NCBI GenBank assembly: GCA_031402435.1
Contig: JANNSJ010000013.1
Location: 124,001 to 188,000, forward strand
DNA length: 64,000 nt
Direction: 5' to 3'
DNA from: UBA11986 sp031402435
GTDB lineage: Bacteria > Bacteroidota > Ignavibacteria > UBA10030 > UBA6906
Part shown: positions 15,150 to 23,116 of the stretch, in pieces
Layout: each line of letters begins with the position of its first letter
How positions within the stretch are numbered: position 1 is the stretch's first letter
Translations under genes and position numbers: made by a program
The notes under the pieces: model-generated
What the model saw: only the letters and a program-made list of their open reading frames with translations
Database searches by the model: none
Told to the model about the DNA's origin: nothing

Positions 15150-18137
15150 GTGAAAACATCCTGGACACGTAGCCTGTCAATTTCCATCCTTTGGGTAGGG
15201 ATTCTCCTGTTCGCTTCCTCCGGGTATGCCCTCGACCCGCACCGCCACATAACCCAATACGACATGCGCGTGTACGACGCGAGGAGCGGAATGCCGTTGT
15301 TCAGCCCAAAGAAAATCTTCCAGGATTCAAAAGGCTTTCTGTGGATCGGCACGCAGGAAGGACTGATGCGGTTCGATGGAGTGCGGTTCACGGTCTACAA
15401 CAAATCCACTCATCAAGGCTTGCTGGAGAATTTCATTTGGGATATTGCTGAAGACTGGAATGGCAACATCTGGGTTGGTACGTACGGCGGCGGCGTAAGC
15501 CGGTTTGATGGAGCAACGTTCACAACGTATACCACAAAGGATGGTCTGGCAGACAATGTCGTCAGGAGAATCATCATTGCAAAGGACTCGACAATCTGGC
15601 TAGGAACAGAAAGAGGGGTAAGCCGATTCAGGAATGGGTCATTTGTCAATTTTAAGAAACTCGGCACCGAACCTTTGGGGAGAGTATCCGAACTCTGTCT
15701 CCTCGACGATGGTGGAGTGCTCACCGCCACTGTTGATATTATTGGAGGGGATTCAGCCAGGTACATCGGTCAGGGGGACAGCATTTACTATTTTCCCGCC
15801 ATTTGCAAACGGCGGAATGGCGACGTAGTGGCGTGGGCTCATACCTCGGGTCTTCATGTGTACAAGAATGGAACTTTCAAACGATTTGAACCGAGGCTTC
15901 CCTATAACCGGAACGTGAACAGGATGATTGAGGATCGATCCGGAAACCTCTGGATAGCAACCGGTAGCGGAATCATTCGCGTTGCCAATGGTCGTTACGA
16001 CGTACTCACCGCAAACGTGATGCTCCCTCTCAGGACCAGCGCCTTCGGAGACGTCATCGAAGACAAGGAGGGCAACTTGTGGTTCACCACCGAGGCGGCA
16101 ATCGTGAGGCTATCCGATAATAAGTTCCTGGCTTTTGGAGTGACCGAAGGATTGGAAGGCAGCTTTGGCCGCGCCATATGTGAGGATGTAGCAGGGAACA
16201 TGTGGGTCGGACTCGTTGGAGAAAATACTGCCAGGCTTATCAAGGACCCGTTTATTGGCTACAGCGTTGAGACCATTCCGATTCCAGATTGCATACCGCT
16301 GTATCCATCCTCCTCCGGATCAGTATGGTTCAGAAGCTTCCCCACATTCGGTCGCATCGTGAACGGAAAACCTGCCGTGCTGATGGGTAGCCCTGTGGCT
16401 CCGGTGTATGCGGCATCGATGTTCGAAGCACCAACGGGAGAACTGTGGATGGGTTCCGCGCTTGGAAAGGTGGAAAGGCTGAAAAACGGAAGGCACGAAG
16501 AATTCCACCTTGTCGACTCGTCTTCAACGCATCATGATGAGTCACACGTGGTGGGGAGTGTTTTTGTAACTTCAGGTGGGGAGGTCCTCGGTGGGACTTG
16601 GAAACGCGGATTATACTCATTGATTGACCGCGCATTTCATAGGACTGGCGTGAACAATGGACTGACGGCACTGGGAATCCACTCCATGCATGAGGACGCC
16701 GATGGAGCGCTGTGGCTGGCAACGGATGATCAAGGCATCTTCAGACGAAAGAATGGTATGTATCGGAATGTCGATACGAAGCATGGCCTTTCGTTCAACA
16801 GATTGTTCACTGTTCTCGAAGATGACAGCGCCAACCTCTGGTGCAGTGGCAACCAGGGAATCTTCAAGGTCAGCAAACAACAGCTTAACGATGTTGCAGA
16901 TGGGAAAAGCGACAGGATTGTGTGTGAATCATTCAACTATCTTGACGGAATGCGCGAGACTGAATGCAATGGCCGTTGGCAACCCTCGGCATGGAAGAGT
17001 CGTGATGGTCGTTTGTGGTTCGTATCGATGGCAGGCGTTGTGAGTATCGATCCGAATAACATTCATCGCAATGTCGTACCACCGCCTGTGTACATAGAGC
17101 GAGCCATAGTCAACGACCATGAAGTTCTGCTGAACGGAGATCGGATTTCCCTCGCCAGCAACCAGAACAATCTGGAGATTCGCTACACAGCCCCGAGTTT
17201 TGAAGTACCTGAACGGGTTAGGTTTGAGTATAGGTTGGAAGGCTATGATTCGATGTGGACTCAGGTGGGAGCGCGACGGGCCGCCTTCTACACAAATCTG
17301 CCTCATGGGAATTACAGATTTGTCGTTGCCGCTTTCAACAATGATGGTTTGCGGAGCCAAACCGAAGCAGGTGTTGCATTCTTCATTGCTCCACACTGGT
17401 CGCAAACATGGTGGTTCACAGCTTTGAGCCTGCTTGGAATCGTTGTTGTGGTCGGATCTGTTTTCTACACGATCTACAGATTCAAGCTGAACAAGGCCCT
17501 TGCAATCGAGAGAATCCGTACAAACATAGCAACGGATGTTCATGATGATATCAAATCAAGTTGGGAAACGATTTCTCTTGAAGCGCAAAATGCCAAGCGA
17601 ACCATTCTTGGCATGCATGCGCTGGACAAGGAAGAGTCAAACAAGCTCGCATCACGCTTTGACAACATAGTGTCGCTGGCTCAGGAAGTGCGCGATGATT
17701 TGAGGGACATTATCTGGTACGTCGACGCCAAGAAGGACACATACGATGATTTACTTGGGCACATGAAAGGGTTTGCTGCAGCCAGGCTCAACAGTGCGGG
17801 GATCGACTACGAGTTCATTTATCCGGAGCGCGATGCACCTTTGTCTTTACCAATTCGTTTCCGTCGCCCAGTCTTCTTGATATTCAAGGAAGCTGTGACA
17901 AATGCTCAGAAGTACTCTGGCGCTACGAGAGTTGTCGTCGAAATAGAGCTGAACCATGGTCACTTCTTCAGTTTGACAATCGTTGACAATGGAAATGGCT
18001 TTGATATAGGTAGGGTAAAGAAGGGTGATGGACTGAGAAACATGCAGAAGAGGGCTGACGAAATGGGTGCAGAGTTCTCGATCTTGCCCAACCAGCCAAA
18101 GGGGGCCATTGTGAAATTGTTCTTCCATCTCCCCTAA
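15150..18137 (+). CDS. Giant hybrid-type propeller sensor histidine kinase
   Basis: 995 aa. A signal peptide or anchor is followed by many two-component propeller repeats (FLWIGTQEGLMRFDG, NIWVGTYGGGVSRFDG and similar) up to about residue 640. A Y_Y_Y domain lies near 670-745, one transmembrane helix near 754-778, and a HisKA_3 dimerisation helix has His798 in DVHDDI. The ATPase has an N-box (KEAVTNAQKYS) and a G-box (VDNGNGFD). It is of the NarX/DesK class that pairs with NarL-type regulators. The sensor part faces the periplasm. The start is GTG at 15150. The regulator at 18230 follows, and a receiver gene lies divergently. Confidence 0.9.
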   Translation: MKTSWTRSLSISILWVGILLFASSGYALDPHRHITQYDMRVYDARSGMPLFSPKKIFQDSKGFLWIGTQEGLMRFDGVRFTVYNKSTHQGLLENFIWDIAEDWNGNIWVGTYGGGVSRFDGATFTTYTTKDGLADNVVRRIIIAKDSTIWLGTERGVSRFRNGSFVNFKKLGTEPLGRVSELCLLDDGGVLTATVDIIGGDSARYIGQGDSIYYFPAICKRRNGDVVAWAHTSGLHVYKNGTFKRFEPRLPYNRNVNRMIEDRSGNLWIATGSGIIRVANGRYDVLTANVMLPLRTSAFGDVIEDKEGNLWFTTEAAIVRLSDNKFLAFGVTEGLEGSFGRAICEDVAGNMWVGLVGENTARLIKDPFIGYSVETIPIPDCIPLYPSSSGSVWFRSFPTFGRIVNGKPAVLMGSPVAPVYAASMFEAPTGELWMGSALGKVERLKNGRHEEFHLVDSSSTHHDESHVVGSVFVTSGGEVLGGTWKRGLYSLIDRAFHRTGVNNGLTALGIHSMHEDADGALWLATDDQGIFRRKNGMYRNVDTKHGLSFNRLFTVLEDDSANLWCSGNQGIFKVSKQQLNDVADGKSDRIVCESFNYLDGMRETECNGRWQPSAWKSRDGRLWFVSMAGVVSIDPNNIHRNVVPPPVYIERAIVNDHEVLLNGDRISLASNQNNLEIRYTAPSFEVPERVRFEYRLEGYDSMWTQVGARRAAFYTNLPHGNYRFVVAAFNNDGLRSQTEAGVAFFIAPHWSQTWWFTALSLLGIVVVVGSVFYTIYRFKLNKALAIERIRTNIATDVHDDIKSSWETISLEAQNAKRTILGMHALDKEESNKLASRFDNIVSLAQEVRDDLRDIIWYVDAKKDTYDDLLGHMKGFAAARLNSAGIDYEFIYPERDAPLSLPIRFRRPVFLIFKEAVTNAQKYSGATRVVVEIELNHGHFFSLTIVDNGNGFDIGRVKKGDGLRNMQKRADEMGAEFSILPNQPKGAIVKLFFHLP

Positions 18138-18229
18138 TGAGGGTATTGACCTGCTCATTGAGTTTGTTATCGTGGTAGTGTGCTGCATTTGATGATGATT
18201 TATGAAATAGGACATCACAGAAGATCCAT

Positions 18230-18889
18230 ATGATATCCAAGTCTGCCTCGACCGATGAAAGCCCCTCAATGATCCGAACAGTCATTGTTGAGGACAACGA
18301 AACGGCACTAGAGAGGTATGTATCTCTGATAATGAATGAACACGAGATTGATTGTCTTGCGGGATATCCAACGGCGGAGAAAATGCTTGAGCGCCTCGAA
18401 GAAGATCTTCCGGATGTCATTCTGATGGACATTGAATTGCCAGGAATATCAGGAACCGAAGCTACTGCTAAAGTTAAGGCGATTCTCCCATCAACCGACG
18501 TACTCATGCTGACGCATTTTTCAGACGAAGACAGTGTCTTCAAGTCGTTGTGTGCGGGGGCTACAGGCTATATTGTTAAGGGTGATCCGGGTCTTGCGGA
18601 TAGGATTCGCGAGAGCCGCAGTGGTGCGCCCATGAGCCCGATGATCGCTCGGATGGTAAGGGATGAGATTATCAAGGCGCGACGGAAGTCAAAGGAAGCT
18701 GAATTAACGGTGAGAGAAAAGGAAATCCTGTTGGGTCTTGCTGATGGCCTTTCCGAAAAACGGATTTCCGATAACCTCTTCATCAGCCCTCACACACTTC
18801 ACCAGCACTGTAAGAACATCTATCGAAAGCTCCACGTCCACACTCAAGCCCAGGCAGTTGCGAAGGCAATACGGGAGAATATGCTGTAA
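18230..18889 (+). CDS. NarL/FixJ-type response regulator
   Basis: 219 aa from ATG 18230; ATG 18269 (MIRTVIVEDN) is an alternative. The receiver domain has acidic ED near the start, phospho-Asp in VILMDIELPG, T in MLTH and the Lys in YIVKGD. The C-terminal LuxR-type helix-turn-helix is LTVREKEILLGLADGLSEKRIS and HCKNIYRKLHVHTQAQAV. It is the natural output partner of the kinase 93 nt upstream and binds DNA as a dimer once phosphorylated. Its targets cannot be told from here; the secreted-protein genes to the left are possible. Confidence 0.9.
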   Translation: MISKSASTDESPSMIRTVIVEDNETALERYVSLIMNEHEIDCLAGYPTAEKMLERLEEDLPDVILMDIELPGISGTEATAKVKAILPSTDVLMLTHFSDEDSVFKSLCAGATGYIVKGDPGLADRIRESRSGAPMSPMIARMVRDEIIKARRKSKEAELTVREKEILLGLADGLSEKRISDNLFISPHTLHQHCKNIYRKLHVHTQAQAVAKAIRENML

Positions 18890-18936
18890 TGTGCCCACAA
18901 TCCTTAGCCGGATCATTCTTGAATGTCCTCAATGTA

Positions 18937-19896
18937 TCAGCTTCCTGAGAGAATGGCCTTAACAATCACCGCGCCATGCAATCTCCCATTCTCCACAAAC
19001 ACCTTGTTGTTGTTCTTCCCTGCAACGATTGACCCTGCGACATAGAGTCCGGGCACATTGGTTTCAAACGTCTTCTCATCGTACCGCGGCGCGAGTGTCT
19101 CCGGCATGATCTCAATGCCGAACCGCTTCAAGTGTTGCGTATCGGGGTGATAGCCAATGAGAACAAACGTGAAATCCATCGGTACCTTCTTCTCGCTATC
19201 CGGTGTGTTCACCGTAATCGAGTCGGGAAGAATCTCACGGACCGTCGACCGGAACATCGACTTCACTTCTCCGGCTTTGATACGGTTCTCGATGTCAGGG
19301 AGAATCCAGTATTTCACTCCGGGGCTCAGCGCTTCTCCACGATGAATGAGCGTTACTCTCGCTCCATGCCGGAACAAATCCAGTGCGGTCTCCACTGCCG
19401 AATTCCGGCCCCCCACCACAGCAACATCACAGTCAAAATACTTGAACGGCTCATCGTAATAGTGCCGGACGTTGGGAAGAGATTCGCCGGGCACATTCAA
19501 CCGGTTGGGATTGTCAAAATATCCGGTGGCAATGACGACACTACGCCCTTCGTAAGCCTTTCCTGAAGCAGTAGTGACTTTGAGAGCGGAATCCTCACGC
19601 ACGATATGCTCGACTGCATCAAAGTACCGGCAGTCAAGCTTGAAGTACTGCACGACTCGCTGATAGTAAGAAAGCGTGTCGACACGCGTGGGACGAACCG
19701 TGGAAGTAACGAACGGGATGCCGCCTATCTCCAGCAGCTCGGGCGTTGAAAACCAGACGAGGTTCTGCGGAAACCTGCGGATCGCATCAACAACACTCCC
19801 CTTCTCAAGAACAACAACCGATAGTCCGGCCTTCTTTGCCTCAATGGCACACGAAAGACCGGAGGGGCCGCCTCCAACAACGATCAGATCAAACAT
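18937..19896 (-). CDS. YpdA-like thioredoxin-reductase-family flavoprotein
   Basis: 319 aa from ATG 19896; the frame is open to a TTG at 19938. Two Rossmann folds are present: FAD site VVGGGPSGLSCAIEAK near residues 6-21 and NADPH site VVGGRNSAVETALDL. The redox CxxC of thioredoxin reductase is absent. The proteins YpdA/bacillithiol-disulfide reductase look like this (FFSTPE-like FSTPELLEIGG, the late GSIVAGKNNNKVFVENGRLHG). The likely role is NADPH-dependent reduction of a low-molecular-weight thiol disulfide. No bacillithiol synthesis gene is in the window. The gene ends 47 nt from the 3' end of the regulator at 18230. Confidence 0.85.
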   Translation of the reverse strand: MFDLIVVGGGPSGLSCAIEAKKAGLSVVVLEKGSVVDAIRRFPQNLVWFSTPELLEIGGIPFVTSTVRPTRVDTLSYYQRVVQYFKLDCRYFDAVEHIVREDSALKVTTASGKAYEGRSVVIATGYFDNPNRLNVPGESLPNVRHYYDEPFKYFDCDVAVVGGRNSAVETALDLFRHGARVTLIHRGEALSPGVKYWILPDIENRIKAGEVKSMFRSTVREILPDSITVNTPDSEKKVPMDFTFVLIGYHPDTQHLKRFGIEIMPETLAPRYDEKTFETNVPGLYVAGSIVAGKNNNKVFVENGRLHGAVIVKAILSGS

Positions 19897-19966
19897 AGGG
19901 ATTAGCGGGTTGGTGATGTCGTATGGCGTGAATTGCAAATCGAGGAGAGTTCATATCGAAAACCTG

Positions 19967-20039
19967 AGCTGGCGAGGAGACTTGAACTCCTGACCTGCTG
20001 ATTACGAATCAGCTGCTCTACCAACTGAGCTACGCCAGC
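19967..20039 (-). tRNA. tRNA-Thr (anticodon CGU)
   Basis: A full cloverleaf on the minus strand: 7-bp acceptor GCTGGCG/CGCCAGC, D-arm TAGCTCAGTTGGTAGAGC, and an anticodon stem GCTGA/TCAGC with loop TTCGTAA giving anticodon CGT. The variable region and T-arm (GTTCAAGTC) are regular. The CCA end is not encoded. It would read ACG codons. It lies between the YpdA-like gene and a repeat-bearing spacer, with its own promoter. Confidence 0.95.
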
Positions 20040-20053
20040 ATGAATGCGGATCA

Positions 20054-20082
20054 AAAATATGAAAAAGGTGAGACAGTTGCAA
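20054..20082 (-). promoter_or_regulatory. Promoter of tRNA-Thr
   Basis: On the minus strand TTGCAA (20077-20082), a 17-nt spacer and TATTTT (20054-20059). The start would lie about 8 nt before the mature tRNA 5' end. Each hexamer matches the consensus at four positions. Confidence 0.5.
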
Positions 20083-20114
20083 CGAGGTTGGCGCCTCGGT
20101 TTGTGAATCCACGT

Positions 20115-20182
20115 CAGGCTGAGGGAAGTCGAAGCCTGGCATGCGAACTCTTGTCACCATTCGACTCCACTCTAGGTGACAA
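20115..20182. repeat. Pair of REP-like hairpins in opposite orientation
   Basis: Two small palindromes share the loop core GAGNGNAGTCGAA. The first is CAGGCT...AGCCTG (20115-20138), loop on the plus strand. The second is TTGTCACC...GGTGACAA (20151-20182), loop on the minus strand. Such units, often written TTCGACTCCGCTCAGGGTGACA, are dispersed repeats in many genomes. They occupy part of the 303-nt gene-free spacer 20040-20342. A further short palindrome, GCCCGC...GCGGGC, spans about 20272-20309, and 20311-20322 holds the motif found again at 42748. Confidence 0.6.
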
Positions 20183-20218
20183 TTGTGCTTGGTCGCCTAC
20201 GGCAACGAGCACAAAAGC

Positions 20219-20245
20219 AAAAGGGAAGCATCCGCCTCCCTTTTT
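20219..20245 (-). terminator. Probable terminator of the ferredoxin operon
   Basis: AAAAGGGA (20219-20226) pairs with TCCCTTTT (20237-20244) around a 10-nt loop. It is flanked by A on one side and T on the other, so it can act on either strand. It lies downstream of the minus-strand ferredoxin gene. Confidence 0.6.
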
Positions 20246-20342
20246 GAGAAACCTCTTGTAGTCAGACAAGAATGCCCGCCTGACCATACGAGTTTTAATA
20301 TAGCGGGCAGGTCCGACCTACGCCAGAATTGAAAAGAACACT

Positions 20343-20738
20343 CTAATTCGGTTTTGTACCGGGAATGGGAAGCGGTCCCTCTTCGATAATTTCGATGTCC
20401 GTTCCTTGAATCCATTCGGCATTGGGAAGCACGGAACGCTCGGTCCAATCCGTCGCAACTTGCAACGCCTCGCCGCTCGGGATCATCTCGATTGTTTCCC
20501 ACGGACAATACTTCACACAGAGCTTGCACCCGATGCAGATGTCAAGGTCGATCTCAACGAGCTTTTTGTACTGATCGTACTCGGGTCCGGGAACAGTGAG
20601 AATGCAATCGACCGGACAGAATTCCACGCAGACTTCACATCCCGTGCAGCCCGCCTGGTTGATAACGGCCAATTCCCTGGGGCGTTTCTTTGCTTTTGGT
20701 GGTGGCGCGGCCGCCGGTTGGGCAATTTCGTCAGACAT
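20343..20738 (-). CDS. Two-cluster 4Fe-4S ferredoxin
   Basis: 131 aa from ATG 20738. After a Pro/Ala/Lys-rich N-terminal tail come two CxxCxxCxxxCP motifs (CTGCEVCVEFCP and CIGCKLCVKYCP), separated by about 35 residues, so two 4Fe-4S clusters are expected. The C-terminal 45 residues (ALQVATDWTERS onward) are an extra segment not needed for the clusters. It is a low-potential electron carrier; its partner is not identified. The frame is open three codons further to a TTG. It follows the phosphoesterase gene by 78 nt. Confidence 0.88.
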   Translation of the reverse strand: MSDEIAQPAAAPPPKAKKRPRELAVINQAGCTGCEVCVEFCPVDCILTVPGPEYDQYKKLVEIDLDICIGCKLCVKYCPWETIEMIPSGEALQVATDWTERSVLPNAEWIQGTDIEIIEEGPLPIPGTKPN

Positions 20739-20816
20739 GCTTGTCAAATCCTTGATTCAAAAGAACGCTGGTTGCTGAGTGAATTAATTGAAAAGTCAGT
20801 TGAATAGCAAGAGACT

Positions 20817-21941
20817 TCACCCCGCAAATGTCAACTTCACGTTCACAATTTCCGGTCTGTTGCTTGTTCGCACCGGCGGCCCCCACGTTCCAACACCGCT
20901 CGAAACGTACACATGGGTAGCGCCTTTGAGGAGGTATCCCCAGCTGACTTCAAAAATCTTTTGAGTGATATAGTTGAACGGCCAGAGCTGTCCATGATGC
21001 GTGTGCCCTGAGAGTTGCATATCCACTCCACAGTTCTGTGCCTCTTCGAGTTTGAACGGCTGATGATCCATGAGAATAATGGGATAAGCACAATCGACAC
21101 CAGTCATCAATTCATCCAGCGTTTTTCTTCTGCGTCCGGATGAACGGTCTTCTCTGCCGACGATGTACACGCTGTCGTCAATCTTGATGAATGAGTCTCT
21201 CAGCATTACAATCCCGTGTTCGATGAGGTACTTGCACGCCTCTTCAACACCGCCGATATATTCATGGTTGCCGGTCACCGCAACGACGCCATACTTGGAC
21301 TGGATTTTCCGGAGAGTCTCACCGAGGTTCTGCTTGATGACGGGACCAATATCCTCATCGACGACATCGCCGGGAAGGAGTACAAGGTCAGGCGTGAGTG
21401 TGTTGATCTTTGCAACGATACGCTCCAGTCGTGCTTTGCAGATGATTGTGCCGAGGTGAATATCCGAAGCGACGGCAATGTTGAGCGTTTTTAATCGACT
21501 GTGTTTGGGGATCGTTATCTCAAGCGTCTTGATCCTCGGCATGAGGGCATTGATGTGGCCAAGGAGAACAATGGCAAACACTGTTGAGGCTACGACAATC
21601 GCAACGGATTGCTTGGAGATCGAATCAGGAATGACCGGTATGAAATAATTGACGAGGCGTATGATGTCAATCGCTACATTCGCAATCAGAAGGTACACCA
21701 TTGCAGCGAGCCAGAACGATCCCATCCACACTAACAGAGAACTCAGCCAGGATAACTGAACGCGTTCGAGAAACCTGCCGGCAATGAACGAAAGGGAAAG
21801 CACAATGAACACACCGGCATACAAAGTACCCAGTGACGTATCCTGAACAACTTCCCATCCTCTGATAAAGATGTAGAAATTGATAAGAGCATAGACAGCA
21901 AGCACCACCGAGAAGAAAACGACGAACCTCAGTCTGGGCAT
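20817..21941 (-). CDS. Membrane-anchored metallophosphoesterase
   Basis: 374 aa. Four or so transmembrane helices fill residues 1-135. A calcineurin-like phosphoesterase domain follows, with all metal-binding blocks: SDIHLG, PGDVVDE, TGNHEYIGG, MDHQP and SGHTHHGQ. The arrangement is like YaeI/YkuE relatives, some of which act on lipid-linked phosphates, but the substrate is unknown. Late GVGTWGPPVR is typical of this subgroup. It starts 25 nt after the terC-like gene and is likely co-transcribed with it. Confidence 0.88.
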   Translation of the reverse strand: MPRLRFVVFFSVVLAVYALINFYIFIRGWEVVQDTSLGTLYAGVFIVLSLSFIAGRFLERVQLSWLSSLLVWMGSFWLAAMVYLLIANVAIDIIRLVNYFIPVIPDSISKQSVAIVVASTVFAIVLLGHINALMPRIKTLEITIPKHSRLKTLNIAVASDIHLGTIICKARLERIVAKINTLTPDLVLLPGDVVDEDIGPVIKQNLGETLRKIQSKYGVVAVTGNHEYIGGVEEACKYLIEHGIVMLRDSFIKIDDSVYIVGREDRSSGRRRKTLDELMTGVDCAYPIILMDHQPFKLEEAQNCGVDMQLSGHTHHGQLWPFNYITQKIFEVSWGYLLKGATHVYVSSGVGTWGPPVRTSNRPEIVNVKLTFAG

Positions 21942-21966
21942 TTGGCTGTCGTCATGAGAATCATGT

Positions 21967-22710
21967 TCATTTCTTCATCTGCTCGCGAAGCTTGACAGGG
22001 GGCGTGCGTTTGTTGATCATCCGGATGTTCAGCATTTCCACGAACACGGAGAATGCCATTGCAAAATAGATATAACCCTTGGCGATGTGCTGATCAAATC
22101 CCTCTGCAATCAGCGTAACGCCGATGAGCAGCAGGAATGAAAGCGCAAGCATCTTGATCGTCGGGTGGCGATGAACGAAGTCACTCACCATCCCGGAAAA
22201 GAACATCATGAAGATCACGGCAATGACCACGGCGGTAATCATGGTGCCAACATGGCTCGTCATCCCGACCGCTGTGATCACTGAATCAAACGAGAACACC
22301 ATATCGAGCAGCATGATCTGAATGATGACGCTGTTAAAGCTGGCGGCCTTGCCGCGCACTCCGCCTTCACCTTCCTCTCCTTCAAGCTTCTGGTGAATCT
22401 CATGCGTGCTCTTGGCAAGGAGAAAGAGTCCGCCCAGAATGAGAATGATATCCCGGCCTGAGAAATCATTCTCAAACAGTGAAAAGAGTGGCTCGGTCAG
22501 TCTCATGATCCACGTGATCGATAGTAGCAGCGCGACCCGTGTAAGCATTGCAAGCGCAAGTCCGACGGTTCGGGCGCGGGCTTGCTGGTTGACAGGGAGC
22601 TTGCCAGCCAGAATCGAAATGAAGATGATGTTGTCAATGCCGAGGACGACTTCAAGGGCTGTGAGCGTGAGGAGCGCAGCCCAGAACTGAGGGTCAGTTA
22701 TCCATTCCAT
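21967..22710 (-). CDS. TerC-family integral membrane protein
   Basis: 247 aa with about seven transmembrane helices. Signature blocks are TALEVVLGIDNIIFIS in the first helix and MLLDMVFSFDSVITAVG in the middle; both carry the paired acidic residues typical of TerC/YgdQ. Members are linked to metal-ion (manganese) export during protein secretion or to tellurite resistance. The space upstream is only 56 nt and shows no yybP-ykoY manganese riboswitch, unlike many homologues. The phosphoesterase follows. Confidence 0.88.
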   Translation of the reverse strand: MEWITDPQFWAALLTLTALEVVLGIDNIIFISILAGKLPVNQQARARTVGLALAMLTRVALLLSITWIMRLTEPLFSLFENDFSGRDIILILGGLFLLAKSTHEIHQKLEGEEGEGGVRGKAASFNSVIIQIMLLDMVFSFDSVITAVGMTSHVGTMITAVVIAVIFMMFFSGMVSDFVHRHPTIKMLALSFLLLIGVTLIAEGFDQHIAKGYIYFAMAFSVFVEMLNIRMINKRTPPVKLREQMKK

Positions 22711-22766
22711 ACTATTGCAAGCGAATGAGGTTGATGAGTATCTGAGTTACACCGGAGTTGCGTTGT

Positions 22767-23102
22767 TCAATTGGCAGGCTTCTTTACCTTCGGCCAGATG
22801 AATGATGAGAGGTTGATTCTCTCTTTGAGAAGTACAATTCCTTCTTTTTCCAGCAACGCTTTTTGCTTCTGATAATGACCGCGCCGTTTCGGCAAAGATA
22901 TTTTACCTTGTGCATTGACGACACGATGCCACGGAATGTCCGCTCCGTGTGGGAGATTATGGAGAGCATACCCGACGAGTCGTGCATGGCGGGGAAATCC
23001 GCAGACACGGGCAATTCCTCCGTATGTGGCAACTCTTCCTTTCGGGATACGCTGAACAGCTACCCAGATCTTTCTGTAGAGATCAGACCGATGATCACGC
23101 AT
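22767..23102 (-). CDS. Alkyltransferase-like DNA-binding protein (ATL)
   Basis: 111 aa, a single domain of the MGMT/Ogt C-terminal fold: IPKGRVATYGGIARVCGFP, GYALHNLP, then PWHRVVNAQG. The methyl-accepting Cys of the PCHR box is Trp. This marks ATL proteins, which flip and bind O6-alkylguanine and pass it to nucleotide excision repair instead of repairing it. The Arg finger and helix-turn-helix residues are kept. It begins 14 nt after the fumarase stop codon and is likely in that operon. Confidence 0.9.
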   Translation of the reverse strand: MRDHRSDLYRKIWVAVQRIPKGRVATYGGIARVCGFPRHARLVGYALHNLPHGADIPWHRVVNAQGKISLPKRRGHYQKQKALLEKEGIVLLKERINLSSFIWPKVKKPAN

Positions 23103-23116
23103 GATGACGAAGCAGA

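Noticed and set aside
18937..19938. Thioredoxin reductase
   Set aside because: The active CxxC pair is missing; a YpdA-like protein fits better.
22711..22766. Manganese (yybP-ykoY) riboswitch before the TerC gene
   Set aside because: Only 56 nt are available and none of the conserved riboswitch segments is visible.
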